Below are positions 35,963 through 45,400 of a stretch of 64,000 nucleotides of DNA, piece after piece (within the stretch, counting starts at the first letter, position 1; every line of letters begins with the position of its first letter). Location: positions 1-64,000 of the forward strand of contig JAFZXU010000060.1 in assembly GCA_017616655.1 (NCBI GenBank), in the 5' to 3' direction. The DNA comes from Bacteroidales bacterium. Its GTDB lineage: Bacteria; Bacteroidota; Bacteroidia; Bacteroidales; UBA932. A model generated the notes under the pieces. That model worked only from the letters and a program-made list of their open reading frames with translations, had not been told where the DNA came from and made no database searches. The position numbers and the translations under genes are program-made.

Positions 35963-37474
35963 ATGAGAAGAAAACATCTGTTTCCATTTGTGTTGATTGC
36001 TTTGTCCTGTATTAATTTTTCATGCTCCGAATATGTTCAAAGCTATCAAGACGAGGATCTTACCAGGAGTTCTGTCTCCGGAGATTTTTTCGTTTCCAAA
36101 ACCGATGCTTTTTTGTATGTTGTTTACAAGGCAACGGGAAAGAGTGTTGATCTGACAAAATCAATTAATCAGAGTTATGCACCGGCAGACAGGGTCGTTT
36201 TCGATCCATCAAAGACAGAGATTAAATCTTATCCGGATGAAGGAACACCCTCCTTCTACATACTCAATTATCCTACCGGCAAATGGGAAATAATATCTGC
36301 CGACATGAGGACAGTTCCGGTGATAGCTGCCGGCAACGGCCGCTTCATTATGGATAAAGTGTCTCCCAATTTGGCAGGGTGGATCAAATCTCTTGCAAAG
36401 GAAATTGCGGAATTGCAAAAATATCCTTATCAAGTGAAGAACGGTGAAGCCCGTTTGGCCGAGTGGAATGCTATTCTGAGCTTTTCAAAACGATTCTCTA
36501 CTCATGATGGCAGTGGTACCGCACCTTACCACCTGATCCATCCCGGGTACGAAACCCGCTCCGGGGCTCAACCCGATACCTCCAGCCATCCTGTCCCGGG
36601 ACATTATGAGTTGGTTATCGGTGAGCAATACGATTTGTGTCCCAACGTTGTCAGCCATCTGACAAGTACCAGGTGGGGAGAGAATGCTCCTTTTAATCAG
36701 TATTGCCCTATAAACAGGGATATTCCCGGCAACAGGGCTCCCGCAGGAAGTGAAGCGGTAGCAGGCGGCCAGATGGTTTATTATATGCATTATTCTTCAG
36801 ATGCTTGTCCTGCTGTATATGGCTCAGCGTTTTGTACTGCATATATCGATGATGATCCAATGGATTGGACCAATATGGGACAGTTCGACAAAAATGCGTC
36901 GAACTGGGCAAATTTCCAGACTTCGGACTCTACCCGTATGGCGGCTGTACTTCTTGCCAATATTGGCTCTACGATGCAGATGACATATGGCGTCAATTAT
37001 TCTCATGGGGATTTCGATGCCCTTCAGAGTGTGTTACTAAGCGAATATGATTTGGAGAGTTACTGCGTTTCCTTTGCGGATGTCACTGTCAATCCTTATG
37101 AAGAGATACGCCTTATGCTTGATGAAGGCATACCCTCCATAGTTCATTCAAATGGCGACAATACCACCAATCCATATACCTTTATCGTGGATGGTTATAA
37201 AAGTGGTACGCATTATACTTCGGCATACTATACCTTCATCCCTGACGATCAGATCAATAACAGTCAATATTTCTCGTTGCATACTGATATTTTTATAATG
37301 GAGTCTCCTATTACCTATTTCTGTATGAACTGGGGCGATAATGGAGGTTGGAGCAATGTGTGGCTGGTTGACTCAGGTGACTGGCATATAGGGAATCTAA
37401 ACTATGATGACAGGGAAGCCCTTCTCTCTTTCCGTATGGACGGTTCTACTCCTTGGGGTGGAGACCAGGACTAG
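35963..37474 (+). CDS. C10 (streptopain-like) peptidase homologue lacking catalytic residues
   Basis: A 503-residue lipoprotein (signal to FSC at about residue 21) with a Spi-like propeptide region and a papain-like C10 core. The core is recognised by PAGSEAVAGGQMVYYMHY, MDWTNM, MAAVLLANIGSTMQMTYGVNYSHG, PYTFIVDGYKSG and FCMNWGDNGGW, which line up with SpeB. The catalytic Cys position (TGCVATA in SpeB) is Ser263, encoded AGT, one base from the TGT Cys codon. The catalytic His (GGHAFVIDG in SpeB) is Tyr405. The Trp after NWG is also changed. It is therefore probably an inactive pseudo-protease with a binding role. The gene is markedly AT-richer than both neighbours, suggesting transfer. Confidence 0.8.
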   Translation: MRRKHLFPFVLIALSCINFSCSEYVQSYQDEDLTRSSVSGDFFVSKTDAFLYVVYKATGKSVDLTKSINQSYAPADRVVFDPSKTEIKSYPDEGTPSFYILNYPTGKWEIISADMRTVPVIAAGNGRFIMDKVSPNLAGWIKSLAKEIAELQKYPYQVKNGEARLAEWNAILSFSKRFSTHDGSGTAPYHLIHPGYETRSGAQPDTSSHPVPGHYELVIGEQYDLCPNVVSHLTSTRWGENAPFNQYCPINRDIPGNRAPAGSEAVAGGQMVYYMHYSSDACPAVYGSAFCTAYIDDDPMDWTNMGQFDKNASNWANFQTSDSTRMAAVLLANIGSTMQMTYGVNYSHGDFDALQSVLLSEYDLESYCVSFADVTVNPYEEIRLMLDEGIPSIVHSNGDNTTNPYTFIVDGYKSGTHYTSAYYTFIPDDQINNSQYFSLHTDIFIMESPITYFCMNWGDNGGWSNVWLVDSGDWHIGNLNYDDREALLSFRMDGSTPWGGDQD

Positions 37475-37501
37475 AACAGTTGTTTATTTAAAAACCAAGA
37501 G

Positions 37502-37531
37502 ACGCTGCAGATTTTTCTGCGGCGTTTTTTT
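37502..37531 (+). terminator. Intrinsic terminator
   Basis: ACGCTGCAG (37502-37510) pairs with CTGCGGCGT (37517-37525) with one T.G, followed by seven T. Confidence 0.85.
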
Positions 37532-37540
37532 GTGATTTTG

Positions 37541-37548
37541 TATTTTTG
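37541..37548 (+). promoter_or_regulatory. -7 box TATTTTTG for rsmE
   Basis: Five bases before the ATG at 37554; no TTTG partner at the usual distance. Confidence 0.4.
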
Positions 37549-37553
37549 CGGAT

Positions 37554-38285
37554 ATGGAACTATTCTTTTGCAAAGAGATATCTTCGGGTTCGACTGTCCT
37601 TGACAAAGAGGAGTCGAACCATTGTGTCAAGGTGTTGCGCCACCGCAAGGGCGACGAGATAAACATTATCGACGGGGCGAGCACGCTCTACCGCTGCGTC
37701 ATCGTGGACGACGACCCCAAGAAGGTCTGCTTCGAAGTCCTCGAAAGGGTGGAGGACTACGGCTCGCATCCCTATCACCTGCATATGGCGGTGGCCCCGC
37801 CCAAGAACATCGACCGCTTCGAATGGTTCGCCGAAAAGGCCACCGAGATAGGCGTGGACGAGATTACCCCGCTTTTCGGGGACTATTCCGAGCGCAAGGT
37901 CTTCAAGCCTGAAAGGGTTGAGCGCCTGCTGGTCTCGGCTGCCAAGCAGTCTCACAAGGGGGCCGTCCCGGAGCTTCACGAAGCTGCGAAAGTGCGTGAT
38001 TTCATCGCCGCCCAGTCGGGCTCCGACGCCTTGAAACTGATCTGCTATTGTGATGAGACTGAGGCCCTCGGGCGTGAAAAGATTTCCATCCGCAAGGCGC
38101 TGACAGGGCTGGAGGCTAACCGCGATGTAATTATAATGATTGGCCCTGAAGGCGACTTCTCCCGTTCCGAGATGGTGGCGGCCGTTTCCGCCGGCTGGCA
38201 GCCCGTCAGTCTCGGCGAGAGCCGCCTGCGCATCGAAACCGCCTCCCTCACCGCCGTCGCAGCTGTCTATCTTGAATTCTGCTGA
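37554..38285 (+). CDS. rsmE: 16S rRNA m3U1498 methyltransferase RsmE
   Basis: A 243-residue SPOUT-class methyltransferase. N-terminal PUA-like part (NHCVKVLRHRKGDEINIIDG), then family motifs RFEWFAEKATEIGVDEITPLF, ERVERLLVSAAKQSHKGAVPEL, and the SAM-binding knot IMIGPEGDFSRSEM and VSLGESRLRIETASL. Cytoplasmic, acts on the small ribosomal subunit. Full length. Confidence 0.95.
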   Translation: MELFFCKEISSGSTVLDKEESNHCVKVLRHRKGDEINIIDGASTLYRCVIVDDDPKKVCFEVLERVEDYGSHPYHLHMAVAPPKNIDRFEWFAEKATEIGVDEITPLFGDYSERKVFKPERVERLLVSAAKQSHKGAVPELHEAAKVRDFIAAQSGSDALKLICYCDETEALGREKISIRKALTGLEANRDVIIMIGPEGDFSRSEMVAAVSAGWQPVSLGESRLRIETASLTAVAAVYLEFC

Positions 38286-38295
38286 GCCGTCCCGG

Positions 38296-39306
38296 TCAGA
38301 CTATCTCTATTCCGCGGCTGCGGCATTCGGCCACCATCTCCTCCGGCCAGATACTGGCCTGAATCTCACCGATATGCGCCTTGCGCAGCAGGAACATGCA
38401 GAGGCGTGACTGCCCGATTCCGCCGCCGATGGTCTGGGGCAGCCTGCCTTCGAGCAGCATCCTGTGGAACATGAGCGACTCCTTGTATTCCTGAGAACGC
38501 TCGCGCAGCTGCCTGCGGAGTGCAGCCTCGTCGACTCGGATACCCATGCTTGAAACCTCGAATGCGTGTGACAGTACGGGATTCCAAAGAATGATGTCTC
38601 CGTTGAGGGTCCAGTCATCATAGTCGGCGGCGCGTCCGTCATGAAGGGTTCCGTCGGAGAGCTTTCCGCCGATTCCGATGACGAATACCGCACCGAATTC
38701 CCTGGTTATCAGGTCTTCACGCTCTTTCGCGCTCTTCCCGGGATAACGCTGCAGCAGTTCTTCGGCAGTGATGAAGTGAATCTCTTCCGGCAGCACCGGT
38801 TCAATCTGCGGAAACTCCACGTATATCTTGTTTTCGGTCACCTTGATGGCTTCGTAAATGCGGCGCACGATTTTTTTGAGGAAGTCGAGGTTGCGGTCCT
38901 CCTTGCGGATGACCCTCTCCCAGTCCCACTGGTCCACGTATATGGAATGAATATTGTCCAACTCCTCGTCCGGACGCAATGCGTTCATATCTGTATAGAT
39001 GCCCCTTCCGGCGGGCAGACCCATCTCCGCGAGTTTCAGGCGCTTCCATTTGGCAAGGGAATGTACCACCTCGGCATGGCGTTCCGACATGTCTTTCACA
39101 GGGAATGTTACGGGTCTTTCAACCCCGTTCAGGTCGTCGTTAAGGCCGGTGCCGGAGAGCACCACGATGGGCGCGGTGACGCGCAGGAGCGCCAGCTGGG
39201 CGCTCAGGTTGGCCTGGAACATGTCTTTCACGGCCTTTATGGCCTTTTCTGTCTCCTCAACGCTATTGAGCAGGTTGCGGTAGTTTTCGGGAATGATGAC
39301 TGACAT
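38296..39306 (-). CDS. asnA: Aspartate-ammonia ligase
   Basis: A 336-residue ammonia-dependent asparagine synthetase (class II aminoacyl-tRNA-synthetase fold). Motifs typical of AsnA: VVLSGTGLNDDLNGVERPV, KWKRLKLAEMG, YTDMNALRPDE, HSIYVDQWDWE, FVIGIGGKLSDGTLHDGRAADYDDW, TIGGGIGQSRLCMFLL. Full length, all landmark residues present. Converges with rsmE across 10 bases. Confidence 0.97.
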   Translation of the reverse strand: MSVIIPENYRNLLNSVEETEKAIKAVKDMFQANLSAQLALLRVTAPIVVLSGTGLNDDLNGVERPVTFPVKDMSERHAEVVHSLAKWKRLKLAEMGLPAGRGIYTDMNALRPDEELDNIHSIYVDQWDWERVIRKEDRNLDFLKKIVRRIYEAIKVTENKIYVEFPQIEPVLPEEIHFITAEELLQRYPGKSAKEREDLITREFGAVFVIGIGGKLSDGTLHDGRAADYDDWTLNGDIILWNPVLSHAFEVSSMGIRVDEAALRRQLRERSQEYKESLMFHRMLLEGRLPQTIGGGIGQSRLCMFLLRKAHIGEIQASIWPEEMVAECRSRGIEIV

Positions 39307-39326
39307 AGCGCAAAAGTTTATACCGA

Positions 39327-39334
39327 CAAATATA
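39327..39334 (-). promoter_or_regulatory. -7 box for asnA
   Basis: Complement reads TATATTTG, 20 bases before the start codon. Confidence 0.5.
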
Positions 39335-39339
39335 ATCTA

Positions 39340-39370
39340 TTTGCAAAAGAAAAAATAATTCATACCTTTG
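39340..39370 (+). promoter_or_regulatory. tRNA operon promoter
   Basis: TTTG (39340-39343), 19 bases, TACCTTTG (39363-39370), nine bases before tRNA-Gln. Back to back with the asnA promoter. Confidence 0.8.
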
Positions 39371-39379
39371 CAGTCCCAT

Positions 39380-39450
39380 TGAGGTATGGTGTAATGGCAG
39401 CACAAGAGATTCTGGTCCTCTTAGTGGCGGTTCGAATCCGTCTACCTCAA
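39380..39450 (+). tRNA. tRNA-Gln (anticodon CTG)
   Basis: Acceptor TGAGGTA pairs with TACCTCA; D arm GTG...CAC with TAATGGCA loop; anticodon loop TTCTGGT reads CTG; T loop GGTTCGAATCC. No encoded CCA. Co-transcribed with the next tRNA 21 bases on. Confidence 0.92.
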
Positions 39451-39471
39451 CAACCAGTAGATAAGGTTTAG

Positions 39472-39545
39472 GGCGGGATAGCTCAGCTGGTTAGAGCGCA
39501 TGATTCATAATCATGAGGTCGCCAGTTCAATCCTGGCTCCCGCTA
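39472..39545 (+). tRNA. tRNA-Met (anticodon CAT), probably elongator
   Basis: Acceptor GGCGGGA pairs with TCCCGCT (G.U closing pair); D arm AGCTCAGCTGGTTAGAGCG; anticodon stem CATGA/TCATG with loop TTCATAA; T arm CCAGTTCAATCCTGG. The lack of initiator features argues for elongator Met; a lysidine-modified tRNA-Ile2 with CAT anticodon cannot be excluded by eye. No encoded CCA. Confidence 0.88.
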
Positions 39546-39556
39546 CAAAGACTCGC

Positions 39557-39582
39557 GCCGCAGGAAACTGCGGTGTTTTTTT
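39557..39582 (+). terminator. tRNA operon terminator
   Basis: CCGCAG, a GAAA tetraloop and CTGCGG (39558-39573), then TGTTTTTTT. Confidence 0.9.
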
Positions 39583-39669
39583 GTGCCGCGCTGAGAAGCG
39601 CCAAAGCTAGCTTTGCGACTTCTCGGCGTGGCGCAAAAAAAGCGTGCCGGCGCTATGCGCCAAGCACGC
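39576..39669. repeat. Long paired intergenic structure behind the tRNAs
   Basis: The T run of the tRNA terminator (from 39576) continues as a stem through 39598 and pairs with 39619-39641, ending in an A run: about 23 base pairs with three G.U-type pairs. Its apex is the perfect palindrome CAAAGCTAGCTTTG (39602-39615). A second hairpin, GCGTGC (39642-39647) with GCACGC (39664-39669), holds GGCGC-TAT-GCGCC; read on the minus strand it is followed by seven T. An outer stem ACAAAGAC (39545-39552) / GTCTTTGT (39674-39681) closes the whole. Confidence 0.7.
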
Positions 39670-39701
39670 GTTTGTCTTTGTAAAGCTACCCGCGGTAGCG
39701 G

Positions 39702-39735
39702 CCAGGAAAAAGCCGCGTCAGCGGCTTAATCCTGG
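39702..39735 (-). terminator. Terminator of the cation transporter gene
   Basis: On the minus strand AAGCCGC pairs with GCGGCTT (39710-39716 with 39721-39727) and is followed by TTTT-like sequence; outer arms CCAGGA/TCCTGG also pair. Confidence 0.8.
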
Positions 39736-39744
39736 ATCCCGAAC

Positions 39745-40656
39745 CTAATTGCAACTATAATCATTACATTTGTGGCCCTCGGCTTCGGTTTCGAGGGTCG
39801 CATGGTGGATTCCGGCCTCTTTCAGGGCCTGCTTCACCTTCCTGACGACATCGCCGGCCTCGGCATCCCGACAGACTGTGATATGTGCGGTCAGCGCCGT
39901 TTCCGTGGTGCTGATAGGCCAGATATGGATATGATGGACATCGTTCACGCCCGGGACAGCCTCTATCTTCTGTTGAATCTCGTCGAAATCGATATGCTCG
40001 GGAACGGCGTCGATGCTCATCTTTATGCTGTCTGAAAGCAGTTCCCAGGTGCTGACCAGAATCACGACAGCTATTACGATTCCAATCACAGGGTCGATGA
40101 ACGCCCATCCGGTAAAGTGGATTATTATGCCTGAAATCACGACACCCACCGATACCAGCGTGTCCGCCGCCATATGGAGGAAGGCTCCGCGGGTATTGAT
40201 GTCGTTCTTCTGGTGCTTCATCAGCAGCAGGGTGGTGATGCCGTTGACCAGAATTCCTATTCCGGCTGTCCAGGCCACCGCGGCGCCGTCGATCGCAACG
40301 GGATTGCGTAACTTATGGACGCTCTCGACCAGGATGGCGCCGACCGCCACCAGCAGTGTCACTGCATTCAGCAGGGAGATCAGGACCGATCCTTTGCGGT
40401 AGCCGTAGGTGAATCGCTTGTTGCCGTGGGTGAGGATGAGCCTGAAGGCGATCAGGGCTAGAATCAGGGCGAAGACGTCGCTGAGGTTGTGCCCGGCGTC
40501 GGAGAGAAGGCCCAGCGAGCCTTTCCAGAGTCCTACTCCGGCCTCTACCAGTACGAATGCCAGATTCAATGCGATGGATATCAGATATATACCCTTGAGG
40601 GACGCCACGTCGGCTTCCTCTCCGTGATGATGGTGGTGATGATGTTCGTGTGCCAT
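39745..40656 (-). CDS. Cation diffusion facilitator (zinc/cobalt exporter type)
   Basis: A 303-residue inner-membrane metal/proton antiporter. It begins with a His-rich metal-binding stretch (MAHEHHHHHHHGEE), then six helices with the metal site HxxxD twice: SDAGHNLSDV in helix 2 and HMAADTLVSVGVV in helix 5. The C-terminal ferredoxin-like domain (GVNDVHHIHIWPISTTETALTAHITV) is complete. The start at 40656 is fixed by the -7 box at 40665-40672; a longer frame would start upstream of it. Confidence 0.93.
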   Translation of the reverse strand: MAHEHHHHHHHGEEADVASLKGIYLISIALNLAFVLVEAGVGLWKGSLGLLSDAGHNLSDVFALILALIAFRLILTHGNKRFTYGYRKGSVLISLLNAVTLLVAVGAILVESVHKLRNPVAIDGAAVAWTAGIGILVNGITTLLLMKHQKNDINTRGAFLHMAADTLVSVGVVISGIIIHFTGWAFIDPVIGIVIAVVILVSTWELLSDSIKMSIDAVPEHIDFDEIQQKIEAVPGVNDVHHIHIWPISTTETALTAHITVCRDAEAGDVVRKVKQALKEAGIHHATLETEAEGHKCNDYSCN

Positions 40657-40664
40657 AACGGGTG

Positions 40665-40672
40665 CAAAGTTA
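40665..40672 (-). promoter_or_regulatory. -7 box for the cation exporter
   Basis: Complement reads TAACTTTG, eight bases before the start codon. Confidence 0.5.
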
Positions 40673-40729
40673 GCACACCGCAGGCCTCGCGTCCATACCA
40701 ATATGTTGGTAAATCTACAGAGAGAACTA

Positions 40730-40761
40730 TTTGATAATAAACCGGATATTGTGTAACTTTG
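40730..40761 (+). promoter_or_regulatory. Promoter of the ECF-FecR-SusCD operon
   Basis: TTTG (40730-40733), 20 bases, TAACTTTG (40754-40761). The ATG at 40767 is five bases later, so the leader is minimal, and the upstream in-frame ATG at 40731 cannot be used. Confidence 0.75.
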
Positions 40762-40766
40762 TGGAG

Positions 40767-41351
40767 ATGGATGCTGCCGGTTCATATGATAGTTTGCTTC
40801 TTGAAGTTGTTCACCGCTGGGATGATGAGTCGCTGACTGTGCTATACCGGCACTTCTACAGGGCTTTGGTCGCCTATTCAGACCGGATGGTCAGCGACCG
40901 CTTCGTTGCCGAAGAGATAGTCCAGAACACTTTCCTTAAGATGTGGCAGAAGCACAATGTATTCCAGAGCGAAGCAGCCCTTAAGGCCTATCTCTACAAT
41001 TCCGTCCGGAACGGAAGTATCTCCCATCTGCGTCACGCAAAGGTTGACAGCCGCCGGATTAAGAACGTCACTGCAGAATTCGCTGAAATCGGCATCGAAC
41101 GTCAGGGGGATCCTGTGCTCCAGCGGGAGGAGGTGTTCCGTCAGCTTCTCCGTGCCATTGACCGTCTGCCAGAGAGGCAGAAGGAGATTTTCCTCCTCTC
41201 AGTCGAGGGCAAGGGTTCCGCCGAAATCGCGGTAGAGCTGGGTATCAAGCCCGAATCGGTAAAGAAGCAGCGCCAAAGGGGCTTCGCCCGCCTGAGAGAG
41301 CTTCTTCGCCCCGAAGATTTCCTTCTGCTTGTAATGCTGGTAATAGAATAG
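40767..41351 (+). CDS. ECF sigma factor of a SusCD locus
   Basis: A 194-residue sigma-70-family ECF factor. Region 2: LTVLYRHFYRALVAYSDRMV...AEEIVQNTFLKMWQKHNVF; region 4: AIDRLPERQKEIFLLSVEGKGSAEIAVELGIKPESVKKQRQRGFARLRELL. It is followed by a FecR anti-sigma gene and a SusC with an STN domain, the standard trans-envelope signalling set in which substrate binding outside releases the sigma factor. Confidence 0.92.
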   Translation: MDAAGSYDSLLLEVVHRWDDESLTVLYRHFYRALVAYSDRMVSDRFVAEEIVQNTFLKMWQKHNVFQSEAALKAYLYNSVRNGSISHLRHAKVDSRRIKNVTAEFAEIGIERQGDPVLQREEVFRQLLRAIDRLPERQKEIFLLSVEGKGSAEIAVELGIKPESVKKQRQRGFARLRELLRPEDFLLLVMLVIE

Positions 41352-41417
41352 GTTCCTGTTTTTTACTGTCCCCCGATTCCCCTTTTTTGCGTTATAATGA
41401 TGTGAAAAGGAGGAATC

Positions 41418-42455
41418 ATGGAAGATTTATTCAAGAAACTCAAAGAACTGATGCTGCTGGGAGATATCGGTGGGGATGAACTCTCCAGCCGGTATCGCAC
41501 CTATTCCGAAACCGACGAGGAGAAGGCCTTGGCCGACTTCAGGTGCCGTATAGCGGCAGGGAACGGCAAGGCGGCTTCCACTGCATCCCTAAAATGGATT
41601 TGCTATGCAGCGGCCGCAGCGGTGGTTATTCTGATATCAACCATCGCATTATTGCTTCACAGGCCCGGTGACGGGAAGCCTACGCTTTCACAGGATACCC
41701 GTCTGGCGATGGAGCAGAGCGGCAAGAGCGGTAAGCAGGAGGCCGGGGTTACGGTGCTGACAGAAGATGCTCTCGCAAAGGCGGTCAGGGCAAATGCGGC
41801 GAACGCGGAGACTTTCGCATCTGCGCGGCGCGTCACCACGGAGCAGACCAAGGAGTACTGGCTTACGCTGGACGACGGCTCCGTCATCCACCTGAACAAC
41901 GATACATATTTAATCTATCCCGAAAGGAATGACGCCAGGACCCGCGAGGTGATTCTTGACGGAGAGGCCTATTTCACGGTGGCCAAAGAGGCCTCAAGGC
42001 CTTTCATCGTCCATACGAAGAGGGGTGATATCCGAGTCTATGGCACCGAGTTCAACGTCTCTACCCGTGAGGCGGGAGGTACTACAGAAGTAGTGCTGGT
42101 TGAGGGCAGCGTAAGCATCACTCCCACCGGTGGCGCCGAACGTCGAATAGAGCCCGGCCAGAAAGCCACCATCGGCAGGACTATGACGGTTGAATCAGTC
42201 GACGTGGAGCAATATGTGGCATGGAATACCGGTCGTTTTGCCTTTAAGGACTGGCCGCTTGGCAAGGTTCTGGAGGTCATCTGCCGCTGGTATGGGGTAA
42301 GCGTCTCATATGCGGACGAATCTCTCTCCAGGCCCAAGATTTCTGGAAACTTCGACCGCTATGAGGACCTCTCGACCACGATAGAATCACTGTCCACCGT
42401 TACCGGGCTCCAATTCGATCTCTCTGAAGACAATCTCTTCATACACAGACCATAA
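41418..42455 (+). CDS. FecR-family anti-sigma factor
   Basis: A 345-residue inner-membrane protein: cytoplasmic sigma-binding N-terminus (1-58), one helix at about 60-80 (WICYAAAAAVVILISTIALLL), then the periplasmic FecR domain (YWLTLDDGSVIHLNNDTYLIYPE, REVILDGEAYFTVAKEASRPFIVHT, IRVYGTEFNVST) and a C-terminal DUF4974-like STN-contacting domain (FAFKDWPLGKVLEVICRWYGVSVSY). Good AGGAGG ribosome site. Passes the signal from the SusC STN domain to the ECF sigma. Confidence 0.93.
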   Translation: MEDLFKKLKELMLLGDIGGDELSSRYRTYSETDEEKALADFRCRIAAGNGKAASTASLKWICYAAAAAVVILISTIALLLHRPGDGKPTLSQDTRLAMEQSGKSGKQEAGVTVLTEDALAKAVRANAANAETFASARRVTTEQTKEYWLTLDDGSVIHLNNDTYLIYPERNDARTREVILDGEAYFTVAKEASRPFIVHTKRGDIRVYGTEFNVSTREAGGTTEVVLVEGSVSITPTGGAERRIEPGQKATIGRTMTVESVDVEQYVAWNTGRFAFKDWPLGKVLEVICRWYGVSVSYADESLSRPKISGNFDRYEDLSTTIESLSTVTGLQFDLSEDNLFIHRP

Positions 42456-42476
42456 TACAACCAAACACAAAACCAT

Positions 42477-45400
42477 ATGAAAACCTATTGTTTCAAGAAA
42501 GCGCTGCTCGCCCTTGCGGTGACCATGCTGACGGTCGCTACGGCGGCGGCTGCGCCAGATCTGGACACGAAGATTTCGGTCGGATTCCGTTCGGCTCCGG
42601 TAGAGGACGTCCTGGCCTCGATACAGGAACAGACCGGCCTGAACTTCGTCTACTCATCCGACCTTGCCAGGAAATGGCCCAATGTGACAATCCAGGCCCG
42701 CAGGCGCTCCGCTGAGGAGGTCATCGCCGACCTTGTCAGCTTGATTGAATGCCAGTACACGGTCAAGGGCAACATAGTCAGCATCAGCCCGCAGCAGCTC
42801 AGCGGCCGCACCCGCAACATAAAGGGTTATGTTCGGGATGAGAACGGCGATCCGCTTCCCGGAGCCCCTGTCAGCATCGGCGAAGCCAGGGTCCTGACCA
42901 TCACGGACAACAACGGTTTCTACTCCTTCCCGATTCCCGTGGAGAGTACGACCCTCAAGTTCACGTACCTCGGAATGACCGACACCTACGTGATGTTGGA
43001 ACCGGGAGACAAGGATTTGACAAGGAATATCGAGATGCAGTCGAACCTGGTTCTCGATGAAGTGATGGTGATCGCCTACGGTACTACCACGAAAGCTTCC
43101 TTCACCGGAGCGGCCGGCAAGGTCGACGGCGACAAACTCGAACTCATCCCCTCCGCCAACCCCCTGAACACCCTCAACGGCACCACTCCTGGCCTCAGGC
43201 TTACCTCTGCGAACGGACAGCCCGGTACGGAGGCCACGATAACCATCCGCGGTATCGGTTCGATCAACGGTAACAACGATCCCCTTATCGTCCTCGACGG
43301 AATGATCTATTCCGGCAACCTTGCCACAATCCCTTCAACTGACATCGAGCAGATTACCGTCCTCAAGGATGCAGCTTCGACGGCCCTCTATGGTGCCCGC
43401 GCTGCAAACGGAGTCATTATGATCACCACCAAGCAGGGCAAGGGCGAGATTCCCAAGATCAATGTCAAGATCGCCCACGGATTCGTCTCCCGTGAGCAGA
43501 AAGACTATGAGACGATGGACCTCAAGGGGTATATGGAAAACTATTGGCAACAATTGTACAATAACAGCATCCTTGACGGCAAGGGTAAAGACGAGGCTGC
43601 ACGGATTGCTTCGAATACCGTGGTCACATCACTCGGTTATTCCGATAATTACTACCCCTGGAAGGGCAGCGTCGCCATTGACAATGTGGTGGGGACCGAC
43701 GGCAAATACAATCCCTCTGCAAAGATGCTCTGGGCCGACGATACCGACTGGATCGGAGCCACGGAGCGAGTAGGCCAGGTCCAGGATTATACTATCTCCG
43801 CATCGGGCAAGGGCAAATACACCTCCTATTTCGGATCCGTCAATTTCCTCAACAATCCGGGATATATGGTCGGAACCGCCTTCGAGAGATATACCGCCCG
43901 CGCAAATGTCTCCTTCGAGAAGAAATGGCTGAAATTCGGAGTGAACTCCTCGGCATCCATAAGCGACCAGTCCGGAAACCTTACCACCTCCACCGGTAAC
44001 ATAAGCAACCCTTATCACGTGGTGCTCAAGATTGTCCCGACCTATCCGATCCATCTCCACTACTCCGACGGTTCGTATATCACCAACAGCGCAGGAGAGA
44101 AGCTATATGATTTCGGCGAAGGCTATGTCGGCAAGTATGATGAGGACATTCCAGCCAGGAACGGCTTCAACTACAACGTGGTGGCTTACCAGAACAAGCG
44201 TTTCAGTCACTACAACAGGAATATCATCAATGTCAAGCCCTTCGTGGAGATAACTTTCCTGAAGGATTTCAAACTCTCAGCGAATGTCGCGCTCTACAAC
44301 AGCAATTACAGAAGTCACAGTGCGACGCCCCATTTCCCCGAATACACCTCATCGTCGACCTCCGTCACCATTACCCAGTCGCAGACCCGCACCCTGACGG
44401 CCAACCAGCTGCTTACCTGGAACCATGCTTTCGGAGACCATCATCTCGATGCCCTGCTGGGCCATGAGACCCACAAGTACACCTATGATTATGAGACTTC
44501 AGGCAAGAAGAACCAGATAATCATCGGTGACAACTATCAGTTCAACAACTACTCTATCTCCTCTTCCGATCCCCAGGGCTACAAGGATACATATACCACC
44601 GAGGGTTATTTCGCACGTTTGAATTACGACTATTCGGGCAGGTATTTCCTTTCCGGTTCGATCCGCCGCGACGGAAGTTCCAAGTTCTACAAGACCTCCC
44701 GCTGGGGCAACTTCTGGTCGGTCGGCGCTTCCTGGATTATCTCCAACGAAGAGTTCCTGCGCGGTAACGCGTTCATCAACATGCTGAAGTTCAGGACTTC
44801 GTACGGAACTGTCGGAAACGACCTCGTAGGCGACGGCTACTATCCCTGGATGGGAGTCTATGCTCTCAAGCAGAACGATACACAGCCCGGTTACGTACAG
44901 GATATGACCTCCCCGGGCAACCTGAATCTCCACTGGGAGGTGTCGAAGAACTGGGATGCCGCAATCGAGTTCGCAGCCTTCCTAAACAGACTTACCGGTA
45001 GCGTGGAGTATTTCAACAGGTCTTCTTCAGAGCTCCTGATGTCGGTGACGCTTCCATCGTCTTCCGGTAATACATCCTATCCCACAAACGACGGAGGCCT
45101 CGTCAACAGGGGATGGGAGCTGCAACTTGCCTACGATATCGTAAAGACTAAGAAAGCGACCTGGAACCTCGGTGCGAATGCATCCATCCTCAAGAACAAG
45201 GTGACCCATCTGCCTATCGATCCCTACACCTTCAATTCCGACTTCAACAAGATGCAGGAGGGACACTCGGTGTATGAATGGTGGCTCTACCAGTGGCGCG
45301 GAGTAGATCCCGCAACGGGTGTGAACTACTTTGAATTGGGAGACCGCTTCTTCAAGGAAGACGGCTCCTACATCGACGGAATTGCCGATGACGCCGACGT

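Noticed and set aside
39472..39545. Initiator tRNA-fMet
   Set aside because: Acceptor end pairs normally apart from a G.U and lacks the C1-A72-type mismatch; the anticodon stem lacks the three G-C pairs of initiators.
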